The notes under the pieces: generated by a model | Databases searched by the model: none | The model's input: the letters and a program-made list of their open reading frames with translations, nothing else | Told to the model about the DNA's origin: nothing | Position numbers and translations under genes: made by a program | Assembly: GCF_964355755.1 (NCBI RefSeq) | Contig: NC_092676.1 | Location: 8,044,288 to 8,104,287 of the forward strand | Direction of reading: 5' to 3' | Origin: Antedon mediterranea | Taxonomy: Eukaryota; Echinodermata; Crinoidea; Comatulida; Antedonidae | Length of the DNA stretch: 60,000 bases | Shown here: one piece after another, positions 41,901 to 53,900 of the stretch | How positions within the stretch are numbered: the stretch's first letter is position 1 | Layout of the letters: each line of letters starts with the position of its first letter

Positions 41901-44900
41901 AAACAAAACAATTATAACCGTTTTAAATCACTTGTTAAGATTCATTTATTGTTGCCGGTGGTCTAGGATGGTTGCAGTGAAATATATTTAAATATGGTAT
42001 AAAAGTTATAATAATAATGAGAACATGCATTGAAGTTTAGTTTAAGTTTAGTTTAAGTTGTTTTCAAATTTTGTTTAAATGTGCCGTAGGGCCCCTCGGA
42101 AGAGCAGTTTTATTTTATTACTTAGAGGGCTACCCTACTGAAAGAAAACGAAATAAAATAAAATAAAATAAACTATTACCACATTGGGCCTGTTTCTGCT
42201 GCAACTGCTCAAAATTCATTCTTTTTACCCAAATTTCCATTCATTTATTTGGTCGATAATTAAAAGTCGCAATACACAAAGTTCTACGCCTCACTTTCAA
42301 TTTTTTTTCAAGTATTTTTTATTGGCAGCAGAAATGGTTACAGAAAATACGGTATATATTTGAAAATACCATATTTTATCAACAAATTTGGTGGGGAAAA
42401 TACGGTATACAAAATACGGTATTTTTTTATGAGCGCCATTTCCGCTGCCAAAAAAATACCATATATATACGGTATTCAAAAAATACCGTATTAAATACGG
42501 TATTTATTTGGCAGCAGAAACAGGGCCACTGATATTCCCTTTTAAAATCATTGATGCTTGAAATACTGAAAACATCTCCACCCTTAGCTTTTCACTTAAT
42601 TAAATGTAATCACTGATACATATAATTTGTTTAATACACTGAAATGGTATAAAAACAATGTGGTATCTTTGGAAACAACTAGACACTAAAAAAGACAAGA
42701 CAATTGGTTACACATCATCAAACAATTAAACTGTTTTGACCACACACCTGTAACAAATGATGATCCATTCAATAATTTTGATGTATGTAACTTTTTATTA
42801 TCGAATTGTTTTTAATTGTCTAGTTAGATGCTCACATAATTGAGAAAACTTGTGACGGTCTGTGCACCTTTAATTGCTGGTTTAACGGAATTTAATTTCT
42901 ACAACATCAATCAATGACTGTGTCACTTCTTGTTCACGCATGCCAAAACATATATCTAAACAAAATTTCATGTCATCTAAATTTGCAAATCTCCTTTCAA
43001 TGTCTTCATTCTCAAGCAAAATTTTTGCTTTTATATAACATATAAAAAATATTGGGTTTATCCAAAATTCATTATGTAATTGTTGTAAGTTGAGAAATTC
43101 AGATATATCCTCATCAATGGACCAACCAGTAGTACCAGAGAATGCTTTTGTAACCCATATTTTTTTCAACCTACATAACATATGCCTGTCTCTTTTTATT
43201 TCATCAAGTACTGGTTCAAAATTTGCTAGCATCTCTTTCACTTGTTCATGTTTACCCATTAAGTAATAACATTTAATCACATTAATTTGGGTACTTATAC
43301 ATTTGTAGTTGGTACAACACCAATTAGGGCACACCATCTCTGATCCTAATATATAATAGCATAATGGCCAATGGAGGTGATTATCAAGATTATTAGAGGC
43401 ATTAGGCTGAAATGCTGCTAACAACATTGTATATTCATCCCCTAATGTACAATACAAATGATGTTTAAAAATGATGCTGTAGCCTTTTGGTACTAACTCG
43501 TCAATACATGATGAGATTGAAAATAATATGTCATCTAGTTTCTGTGTTTCTAATGAAAGAAATTCATGATTCTCTAATTCAGCCAATTGCAAGATTGGAA
43601 AACGTAATGTAGTTAAAACTATATTTACTTTTCTGTTTATGTAATAAGTTGTTTTGACCGTCATTTTTTTAATATCCTTCAATGCAAATTGGTTGTGTAG
43701 CAATTTAGACTCAATTCTTGTAAAGTCATTACTATTGGTCGTTGAGATGTCCTTTTCCAGGAAAGTATCCATAAAGGGATCATTATCAATAGCAATACTT
43801 GACATAACTTTACACCAAATATCTTCTTTAACTTTCTTTAAAAAGACTATCACATCTTCACAACGTTCCTTTGATAAATGTCCAATTAAATTTTGTTCAG
43901 GAATAAAATAATGAGGAAGGCATTTTTGTTGAAAGCAATCTATCAGCCAATCAAGCGTCTTCCTGATCAAGTCCATAGTACTATGACCTTTAGGAGGAAC
44001 TGTCTCACACATCCAGAAGCAAGCCGTCTTAATAAAGTAAGAACAGAATGGTGTTGGAGAATCAGATTCACTATACAAGTCAAGATGCCTTTTTCTTATT
44101 GCTCTAAGGGCACATATGCACATTGAATATGGTTTACTAAGTTCAAAACAGAGTTCTTTTTCTGCAACAGAAAATGACAATCTCCATTCAATTTCTTTTG
44201 ATGCGGTACATGGGTGTCCAACTCCAACAACCAGAAGATCAAGATCAGAAACCTTTTTTAATACCCCACTTGATGGCCAGTTATTTAGTCTTTTTCTTGT
44301 GAAAAATTCTTGAGAAAACAACGGCCATGACTGGCATTGCAAACTGAATGTAATTTCACTAGGTTTGGAATTACTACACAATACTTTCAGTGAAGGACCA
44401 TGTCTTCGAAAAGAAGAAGAAGGATCTAATCCAGTAAGTTTGCTAGTCTCTATGAAATCATTGTTCACTATATATCCATCCTTAACAGTATTTATTAAAG
44501 ACTCATGCAAAGGTCTGTTACTGTTTACTTTAAGCTTTAAATAAACTGGTTCATTTGGATTCTGCTCAGCTATTACATAACCACCTTTGTGATACATCCT
44601 TTCTATTTCAAATGGCCACAATACAACTGGATACTGAGTATAATTATACATTAAATCTATATCTGCACAAACTTCTTTAGGCATCGATTCAAAGAAACTT
44701 CCTACTAAATATACATGACGTGATATCCATGGTAATTGTTGATAAACAGCATCACATTGTTTCTGTTGAATTCTATTTCTAGCAATGTCAAGGTGTTGAG
44801 TTGACATTACGCATTTAAGTAACATATCTGCAATTCCATCTACACGTTTTCTAATTGATTTAATATCCTCGGCTCTCATAAATATAAATTCTATTGCTAA

Positions 44901-47900
44901 AAGTACAATCCATCCTATAGCTTCCCATAATGAGTTACATCGGTAACGGAGGATATAAACAGCAATCTTAAACCTCAATGGTTGAATATAATAATTAATT
45001 CTCCAATAATTAAAAAAAATGTCTATTAAAAAAAGTTCAATACATAGTACAGACTCCCAAATGGATTGATAGATGAAAACTAAAAGTGCAATCATACACT
45101 GTGTTAGGTAAAATTGTGGCTCTATGTTTAAGATAAGTAGAATTGACAAGATGATCCATTCAAATAATATAGTTTCCAATTGGTCACGTCGGTAATAGTT
45201 AAATATAAAAACAGCAAACGAAATGCTTATTGGGCCAATATCAAAATTACTTTTCCATTTATGTATGATAAATTCTATTGCCCAAGCTCCGATCCATAGT
45301 ACATACACACCAAAAGTTGTTTCTAATAACATTTTACAAAGCCAGAAGCTAAATGTATTAATTACAGCAATCTGAAACACTTGATACGGATCCTGATGTT
45401 GAATAATTCTTCCAATAGCAGAAAAACCAAAGATCATTAATAATCTTAATAACTCCATAATCAAAATGACAAAATGAATACCAATTATCATTAGAAAATT
45501 TAGTTTTCATGACCGGTTTTACCACTTCTTAAATTCTTGTTTGTTTACAGCAATTACCCTAGAGACATTGATTATGGAACTAGGCCTATGTTGGATTTTC
45601 CATTGCAGATACTGTATAGATATCTGATACATATTGATTCATTGATGACTTCTTTCAAATCATTAATGATGCTTGGCATTCTTTGTTATGGAAACACCAC
45701 ACGTTGTTGTTTGAATAAATTCTATTGCCCAAGCTCCGATCCACAGTACATACACACCTATACTCGTATCTAATAACATTTCCAAAAGCCAGATGCGAAA
45801 TGTACAAATTACAGCAATCTGAAACACTTGATACGGATCCTGATGTTGAATAATTGCTACAATAGCATACAAACCGAAGATAATAAACAACTCCATAACC
45901 AAAAAGGCAAAGTGAATACCAATTATTTATAGAAAGTTTTCATGATAATCACAACTGATTTTACCACTCCTTAAATGCTTGTTTTTTTTTTAACTATGTT
46001 AGATTTTCCATTACAGCTATATATAAATATTGCTTTGTGTAATGACCTTTATAAAGTCATTGATGCAAGGCATTCTTAGTTATGAAAACACCACACTTAG
46101 TTGTTTGACTAAAGTCAGACTTAGTTTAGTCATATTAAAAGTTAAAACGTATTTCCAAAATGTACTATTTTACTGTGTTGTTTTACTGTTTGAAGTATTT
46201 GCTTTTACTTTTAGTTGAATTCAACTGGATTGTTTAACAACAATGTCATTGTACTAAACTAAACTAAACTTTTTTATTATTATTAATATACTGTAACATA
46301 ACAAGCAGCATGAACATTTTTCATTTAAAGGGGGGTTCCGGGTTTAAAATGAATAGTAAAAAATGTAAAATATATTTGTTTGTCTCTTGAACGGTAAAAG
46401 TTTCAATTTATATAAGCGCCCAGTGAAGCAGAACGAGGGCTGTGAAATCAGGCCAGATTACAAGTGCAGCTACGGCAAAATCACACTGTGGTTACAGAAT
46501 AGGAAATTCGTGAAATGGTCAATCTTCCGACGACTCGTTATCATTAACCATATCAATTACTTTTGTAAAATTATACTTATCTGATGTAATTTTAGTTGGT
46601 CTTTCCATTTATAAAGTCAATTTTCTATGAAAATCCATCAAAACAGTGAAAAATTAGATAGGTTTGCACTTTACGTTTGCCGATTTTCGCACTGACTTAG
46701 GGAAAGCCTTCAAAATCAATGAAGCGTAACGTATACATTCCTGCTGAGCGAGGAGGAGAGCGAGACGACGATACACGTGCTCTCTCTGCCCCATGCCTGG
46801 CATCGTCACGTGATAAGCAGATACAGTATACAATACCAAACTGGTCGGGTCGAGTATACCCCGTCTATAATCACAACATGAACGATGTACAGTATTTGAT
46901 TGAAGGTCGACTCGACTTACCGGAATGGTATAGATAATATAGCTCGAATGAGAGAGTTAGAATATTTGTATAAACATAAGTATTGCTAATTTTAACAAGT
47001 GTAGCCTATATAGTAAAAGGCCTGGTAGTATCAATTCGCATAGGGTCTACTACAACACTAGCTAGCTCAATTTTTAACTGGGCCGGATCGGCTAGGAGGT
47101 CTACTTGCTTGATGCAGTATCCGCTTTTTTGGAGAGTAAACTAGGCCTAGGCCTATTTTTTTAGGCCTACTTATTAATTAGACGATCGGGACACTATACG
47201 TGCGGACGGCGATCGGACCTTTGTTTTGCCTCAATATTTACAACCGATTTTGTAGAACGTTTTAAGTTTAGATTGTTTAGGAGTTTGGTTGATAGGATGG
47301 GTTTGGAATCCACTGAGTTTTGTTATTTATGGGCCAATCGTTTAGTAGTAGGCTAGCTAGGCCCATAATGGCCCCAATGTTTTAACGTAGCCATCGTGGC
47401 ATGGAATCCCTAGTCAGAAATGGCTCTCACCTATGAATGAAATGATTTAGGCTAGGCCTAGCCTAGTACGTGAAGCCGATATACGATCTGTACTACTCCG
47501 TAATCTGTACTAAATTTTGTATTTCATTAAATGTCAAATAAATATATGCTACACTTTAGGCCCAGCTCAGAAAATCTACAAAAAATGTATTTCACAATGA
47601 TCGGGTGGTCGTCGTTTGACAGGGGAGAGAGAACACAACGTACAAGAAGCTTGACGTCGCGAGTTTGGAATCCACTGATGACGTGATTTTGTGAATATCT
47701 CATGAATATTAATGAGCTTCCCTAAGCTGCTGAAAAACAGACTTTCCATGAATTTACCCTAAAATGTATATGAAATTTAATTTTTTTAATTTCTCGTTAT
47801 TACTTCTTCATTCTGACATGTCTATATTGTTATAATATTTTGTATTTAATAAATAAACGATATTTAAAAGCAATTTTAAACCCAGAATCCCCCTTTAATC

Positions 47901-50900
47901 TGCACTATAATTTAATTGTTAAAGACATGTATAATATATGTTCTAACAAGTCATACTGTAACTCAATCAGTCAGAACATCATGTGATATTACTGACTAAT
48001 GCGTGATTGTAAAACTGTTGCTTTATTCCAAAATCTGACACATTCGATTCAAGTTTGAAGCAGGCAATTAATAAAAAAAAAATTACTTTAGAACAGTAGT
48101 TATTAAAAATAGTGAATATTTATGAGTTGAATAGGCAGAATAATTTCATGACTAATAGTTCTATTGGACAGTCAGGTTACCAATACATATCCATTCCATA
48201 TCTATCTATCTCTACAATTCAAAATTGTTGAGAATTCGATATTATTATATGAAAATAGGTACTTATTTTTAATGGTTTTAAACATGGAAATAATTGATAA
48301 AAAATGATATAAAGTAGGATACAGTAGAACCTGTGTTTTACGTACCCTGATTTTACGTTCCCTTGATTTTACGTACGCTTAAAATAACCGATGACGTCAT
48401 CATTTTCTTACATTGAGGGCGCAATTTAACAACAACAAAGCACAACAAAGCTGTGGCTGTGTGTGTGTACGTGTGTGAGAGGAATTCTGCTGTGTGTTTG
48501 AGACAAGCTACGCACGTGCATTTAAGCAGCGACTGTTTTTATTGATAGAAAATAAAAGAACATTGATATTTTACACTTTATTTAAACATCTCACACTTTA
48601 TTTAAACATCTCACAGCCTGTATATACTGTACAGTACTGTACTTTTCTTAGGCCTCACATCTTGCTAGGCCTGCTAGCCTGGCCTGAATAGTCTAGGCAA
48701 GGCCTAGCTAGTGACAACCTGCATGCTGTTCAGTAAAGTAGACAAACAGGGTAGCCTTTATAGCTACGGTCTCTACGTATTTGGGGTCAATTTAAGGTCA
48801 ACCTTGATTTTACGAATCCTTTGTTTTACGTACGCCTTTCGGTCCCGTACCGTACGTAAAATGGAGGTTCTACTGTATACATCATCATTTTTTTTAAAAT
48901 GAAACATGAACAATTTTATAAGAAAGTAATTTGGCTGCATAAATGTGACATGACCATGTGCGACTAGGCACTAATACTCAAAAGAGGTTTTAGCTTTTTT
49001 ATTTTGTGGCCTAAAATCCGGTTCCCGGAAGCAAATCCAGCTGGACCAACGTAATAAAATAGTATGAGGTAAGAACAATTTTTAAAGACCCCTTCCCTGC
49101 AATTTTGGACGTTTTTTGGAAAATAATACATATATATCACTTTAAAAACATTAAACCATGTCATTCCTTGTCTTAAATGTACGTTTTATGGTAAATTATG
49201 ATAAAAAGTGAGAAACAATGCACTACCTAAGTAGCTCGCGGCGATCGACCTCTCGTGGACGGTCTTAGGCCTAGCCTAGCTAGGCTTAGTTTTGTAGGCC
49301 TAGCTGGTAAACATCGGTAACGTACGAACATCGTACGCGAGCTATATACCTAGCCTGACGTTGTATAGTTGCTGCATTAATTGTCTTTCTATTTTTGCCA
49401 GACTCCGTTGATACAAATTGGGGAAAACCCGGTATTTTCGCTGAAAAGTTAGGAGTCTTCCATTTGTTTTGGCCTCACGATCGATCGAAAAGTGGGCGAA
49501 TTACAGGTGAAAAACAAAAATATCAATCCGCGCGCAATGCATTTTGGGATTTATAGCGGGCCGCTATAATTATTAGAATCGACTTATTTTTCACATTTTT
49601 AACCGTTTTAAAGACGAAAAAAGTTATCGCAATAGGACCATATAGTATTATTTTTACATTAAATATAGTTTGTGATCTTAAATTAGATCTAAAAAACGTA
49701 GGGAATGGGGCTTTAAGAATATGTACCTGTGCTTCCCTGGAAATTGCATTATAATTTATTTGGAAGGTATTAAGTGCATGCTGATGATCCACCAAAATTC
49801 AGCCCAGTTCCTGGATCACTGACCGTGAGGTCGTGGTTCGAATCCAACTCTCACCGCATTGCTTGTATCCTTAGGCAAGGTAATTTACTTACATTTGCCT
49901 CTCTCCTCCCAGGTGTATAAAATGGTTATCGGTTAGATCAAGACACTTGCGCCGAGTAATGGGAGTATAACATACATGTTTAATAAAAAAAAAATGGCCC
50001 GGTAACAATGCTATGTAAAGCGCCTTTGAGCATGATTACTCATGAAAAGGGCGCTATAGAAATGTGGTATTATTATATTACTACACACCGCATCAATTGC
50101 ATTTGGTATGTTTACGATAATTTTCGGCAAGCTCCTCAAACCACATAGGCCTAACACATAACCATGTAGGCTAACATCAAACACAATAAATATTATCTCG
50201 ACATTTTACTTCTTGTTGTAAGCTGCGCAAGGCGCTTTTGACATATCATCATATTTTTTTTTCAAGCCACAAATGTTTCAGCGCATAGTTTGTGGAAAAT
50301 CGCCGTCGTTTTACACAGCAATGAAAATATATTTTGTACGAAAGATTAAAATTTTTCTGTCATTGAATCTTTTTTTCAAACTTCCAATAACATTTTTTTT
50401 TAATGTTTAAAGCTACAATCTTTATTAATATGAAAATATATTTTTTAATTGTTATGCTATACAGTAAAAAAAATGAACAATTCTAAAATCTTACCTTAGC
50501 TGAAGCAGGTGTGTTTGGTGTCTCTCGACCGGGAGCTGTAGCTCTCTGTTTAACTGAATTGATTGGCGAAAGCGATAACAATTTTTCAGGAAACACGGCA
50601 CTCTCACATTGGCTGGACTGGATATAGTTCATACTAGGACTAGATTCAGAAGTCGTTGAACCTGCTGGTAAAAACAATTTACGACGGAGGGATGACGTTG
50701 ATAAAATCTCATTCATGCTGCCTTGTTGGTAACTGTAGAAGGAAGCTGAGAACAATAATAAACAATGTAGTTATATTACATGATAATGCATATAACCTAA
50801 TAAAAAATACATGTTATTTATGATTGGGTTATGGCTTTACCCTGTTGAAACATCGGTTCTTGTCAGATCACCGAAGTTAAGCAGCGTTGGGCCTGGTTAG

Positions 50901-53900
50901 AGCTTATGGGAGACCATCTGGGAATATTTGGTGCTGAATGGAGCATGGGTTCCATTAGGCATTTGGAACCAGCGCTGCTGACTGATGTCAGCCTCTTCAT
51001 CTAGCGGCAATAAAGACTCATCAATTTTATGTATTATGAACACGTTAATATAAACAAATATAATATCAACCGACACTAGGCCTATATAGTATAACACGAA
51101 CCAACTAATACTAAGCAGTGGCGGATCTAGGGGGGGTGAATAGGGTGGCTAGCCACCCCCCTTAATTCTCAAAAAAAAAAAAAAAAGATGCAACCTAATC
51201 GCGATTGACCGTCGCTAGACGTGGATTAATCTTTTAATTAAGAAGAGTACTAGGCCTAGCTAGGCCCTACTAGAGCTAGGGTTAGCATTAATAGTTGTGT
51301 GTAAATAGGCCTACACAGTGAAAGAGCTAAGAGTTCAATTACTATTATGAATTCAAGAGTTTAAAAAGAAAACACGATTTACAATCTTCGGAAAGTACCC
51401 ACTTTCAAAACACACGCACTCCTAAAACTACCAGCGTCACGTTGTCAAGCTCGCTCCTCGTTTTAATGCTGACGTCATCACTCTCCAAAATACACCATTT
51501 TCCATTGCAGTTAATTTCCGCCGCCCTGGTGGTCCGTGTGTGCACAAGCGTTAGCGTGGTATATTTACACCCCTGAGTGGAGTGTAATATCGGGAACTTT
51601 TTTCTCGCGCATGAAAGTTTTTTGTATAATATTATGGTATGCAGTATAAACGATAAAAATAAACGAGAAACATGGTGTTCTTTTATTATTTTATAGGCAT
51701 AAAATAAACATGAAATGTCTTGTATGTACACGGCGGGACGGCCGAAAAAAGTATGTGGCGTATTTGGCGTTTTTTTATTTGTGTTATAGACACGGCGATT
51801 ACTGCGATCATTGTATACCAAATTACATTGAGTTATTCACCCGGCTGTAGGGTATATATCTCTGAGGTTAACAGACCACCAAAACACGGTACACACAACA
51901 CATGCACTCTCTATCGAGGCATTTTCGGAGTACCGCATTACCAAATGTTCATTTTGTTTGAAGGTTTTTCGATCAAAGTTTATTATTAGTTCGTCGAAAA
52001 AGATCCGTACAGTATTTAGGAAGGATGTATTTAAATTTACATTATGTAATATTTGTTATTAAGTGTGATGGAAACAGTTTCTCTAGCCTATTAAACAGTG
52101 TGTAAGCATCTATTTTTTCAAAAATTTTCGGAGCCTCGGGAGGGGGACACCCCCTCCGGAACCCTACCCCGCTCGGTGCGTAGCACCTCGTTTGCCACTT
52201 TCGTGGCCACCCCCCCTCGTCAGATCCTAGATCCGCCACTGCTAAGTGAAAACAATGTCTCTCGATAGGGCGCAAGGTGGCGCACTGTAACAACAATAAT
52301 ACACGAGTATGTGTGAGTGTGATGGCGTAGTATCTGCCTCAGATGTATTGGCCCATGCCTTTCCTCTAGTCAAGGTGGGATGAGATCAATGATCAATGTT
52401 AGGACCAATCAAGGTGCTTTAAACAGTCCTGGCTTAGTTTCATCCGTTATTCAGATGAATGTAAAACTAATTGACATTGTCGTTCACGAGAGACGTGGGG
52501 CATAAACAAAATACCTAACATTTCTGGTTTTCTAAAATGCCTGATGAAAGAATTTTGAACCTTTGAGACAACTAAAATGTATATTTAGTCTGAATAACTA
52601 ATAATGGTAGGTATGGTTGAGAATTTATTGGCAATTTGGTTGTTATGCTATCCGACCATCTTCAGGAGAAAATCAGTTTAATTAGCATTGGAGGTATACC
52701 AAAATGTAAAAAAAATATAATGGAAGACTTTTTAAAAGTGTAGTCAAATAATTAATTACCATTCATTTCGTAATTTTAATATTAAGTTTAATTTATTGTT
52801 TTAATATAATAAATTTGAATGCACTCTCTTTTACAAATATGTGCTGCTGATCTAAAAGCAAAATAAAGTTTTGAGTTTCAGGGCATTATAACTTTTGCTA
52901 AATATGCATGGAAAAATAGAGGGTGCTATTAACAAAACCTTAGGCATCAGCTTAGGAAAACAATGGACATTTTTTAAATAAGCTATGTATGTTTGTTATA
53001 TACGTAAAGGTGGCAAATGAATTGCCAAAAAAGTTGCCTTTTAAAGATGTATTGTCCCTTTGACTAATTCCCCAAAAAATATTTGTTTTAATATTTCGAA
53101 AAAAGGTGGGTCCTTTAAAAGTATCATAACAGTTATTAACTTTTCAGCAAAAATAAGTTGAAAAAAAAAAAATCATTTAACTGAAATACAGACGTTTTTT
53201 CAATCAAATCATATCTCATAATGCAACGCGCTTGTTTGGCTACACTGTATGCATAATCATAAAACTTTCTCGCGATCTGTGTGAAAACACCTTCTCAATC
53301 GTGACGAGTTGTAAACAATCCTAATTAGCATCATGCATAATGCATATTCGTGGTTTGAAATCTTTGTTTACTTTCGCTCGCGACGATTTTCCAGACGAAA
53401 TGTAATCAAATTAATTTACCTGTTAATTACGTAAACTTGTTGTTTTTGGCTCAAATTTTCAACTTAAAGTGAATAACTTTAATATTACTTTCATGTGGCC
53501 AATTTAAATTTAGAATATTTTGACCTTCATTTTTTGTGTTTCAAGGGACAATACATATTTAATCAACCAAAATGGGCCTACTACTAGTATGTTATGGTAA
53601 ATTTATGGACTATCGCATTTTGTTGTTTTTCTTTTCATATCCTAAACAACTGGGAGAAATTGCACCAGTGGGATACTAGAAATCACTTGTAATATGGAGA
53701 CTTGTGAGGTTTGTTAGACCTACATTATCTATCACTTTTTAGACAATTTGGTCTTACTTGTGCAAAGGCGCACTGGTTTTATACTTCAGTGTGAGAATAT
53801 ATATTCAGTGTCAGTAAACCAATAACTTGTAAATTGTTAATATTTACTTACAAAGCAATGCATGTAGATCAAAATCCAACGGCAGTGTTAAGCAAGTTTG

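Larger units (their letters stand above)
37642..42170 (+). mobile_element. Full-length but inactive non-LTR retrotransposon
   Basis: Flanked by AACTA (37637-37641, 42171-42175); the spacer near copy 5 (about 20630) shows the uninterrupted target. Layout is a 5' UTR, ORF1 (37798-38583), ORF2 with endonuclease (38638-39795) and reverse transcriptase (40181-41966), a short 3' UTR and an (AAAAT)n tail. ORF2 is broken by a stop at 39793, a nested MITE (39858-40180) and frame changes near 40985 and 41840. It resembles the CR1/L2/Jockey group; the clade is not settled. Confidence 0.88.
45897..50494. other. Left part of the BORA intron beyond the array
   Basis: Up to about 50.23 kb this is the second copy of the segment at 34.7-36.0 kb, swollen by insertions at 46329-47894, 48322-48875, 49086-49712 and 49802-50082. 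No host coding exon is seen. AGGCCTA motifs are common in the inserted sequence and absent from the duplicated backbone. Confidence 0.6.
50746..53851. other. BORA intron with 5S-like, hAT-like and TTAA elements
   Basis: No exon recognised between the Bora exons at 50.5 and 53.9 kb. It contains the 5S-like sequence, the 1.1-kb inverted-repeat element and a TTAA-type MITE. About 52.3-52.5 kb looks like another repeat body (GGACCAATCAAGGTGCTTTA) that I cannot classify. Confidence 0.5.

Noticed and set aside
8797-45902. Viral or bacterial origin (CD-NTase or poxvirus-like) of the nucleotidyltransferases
   Set aside because: The CSYFIKT...PHYFIP helical half and CQSWP motif are metazoan Mab-21 features, and base composition matches the host introns.
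50831-50934. Functional 5S rRNA gene
   Set aside because: The 5' region and terminal stem are diverged and no T-run terminator follows at the right place, so it is better read as derived sequence.
51405-51989. Open frames of 89-138 codons in the CAGTGGCGG element
   Set aside because: They overlap on both strands, show no transposase motif, and lie in a non-autonomous element.
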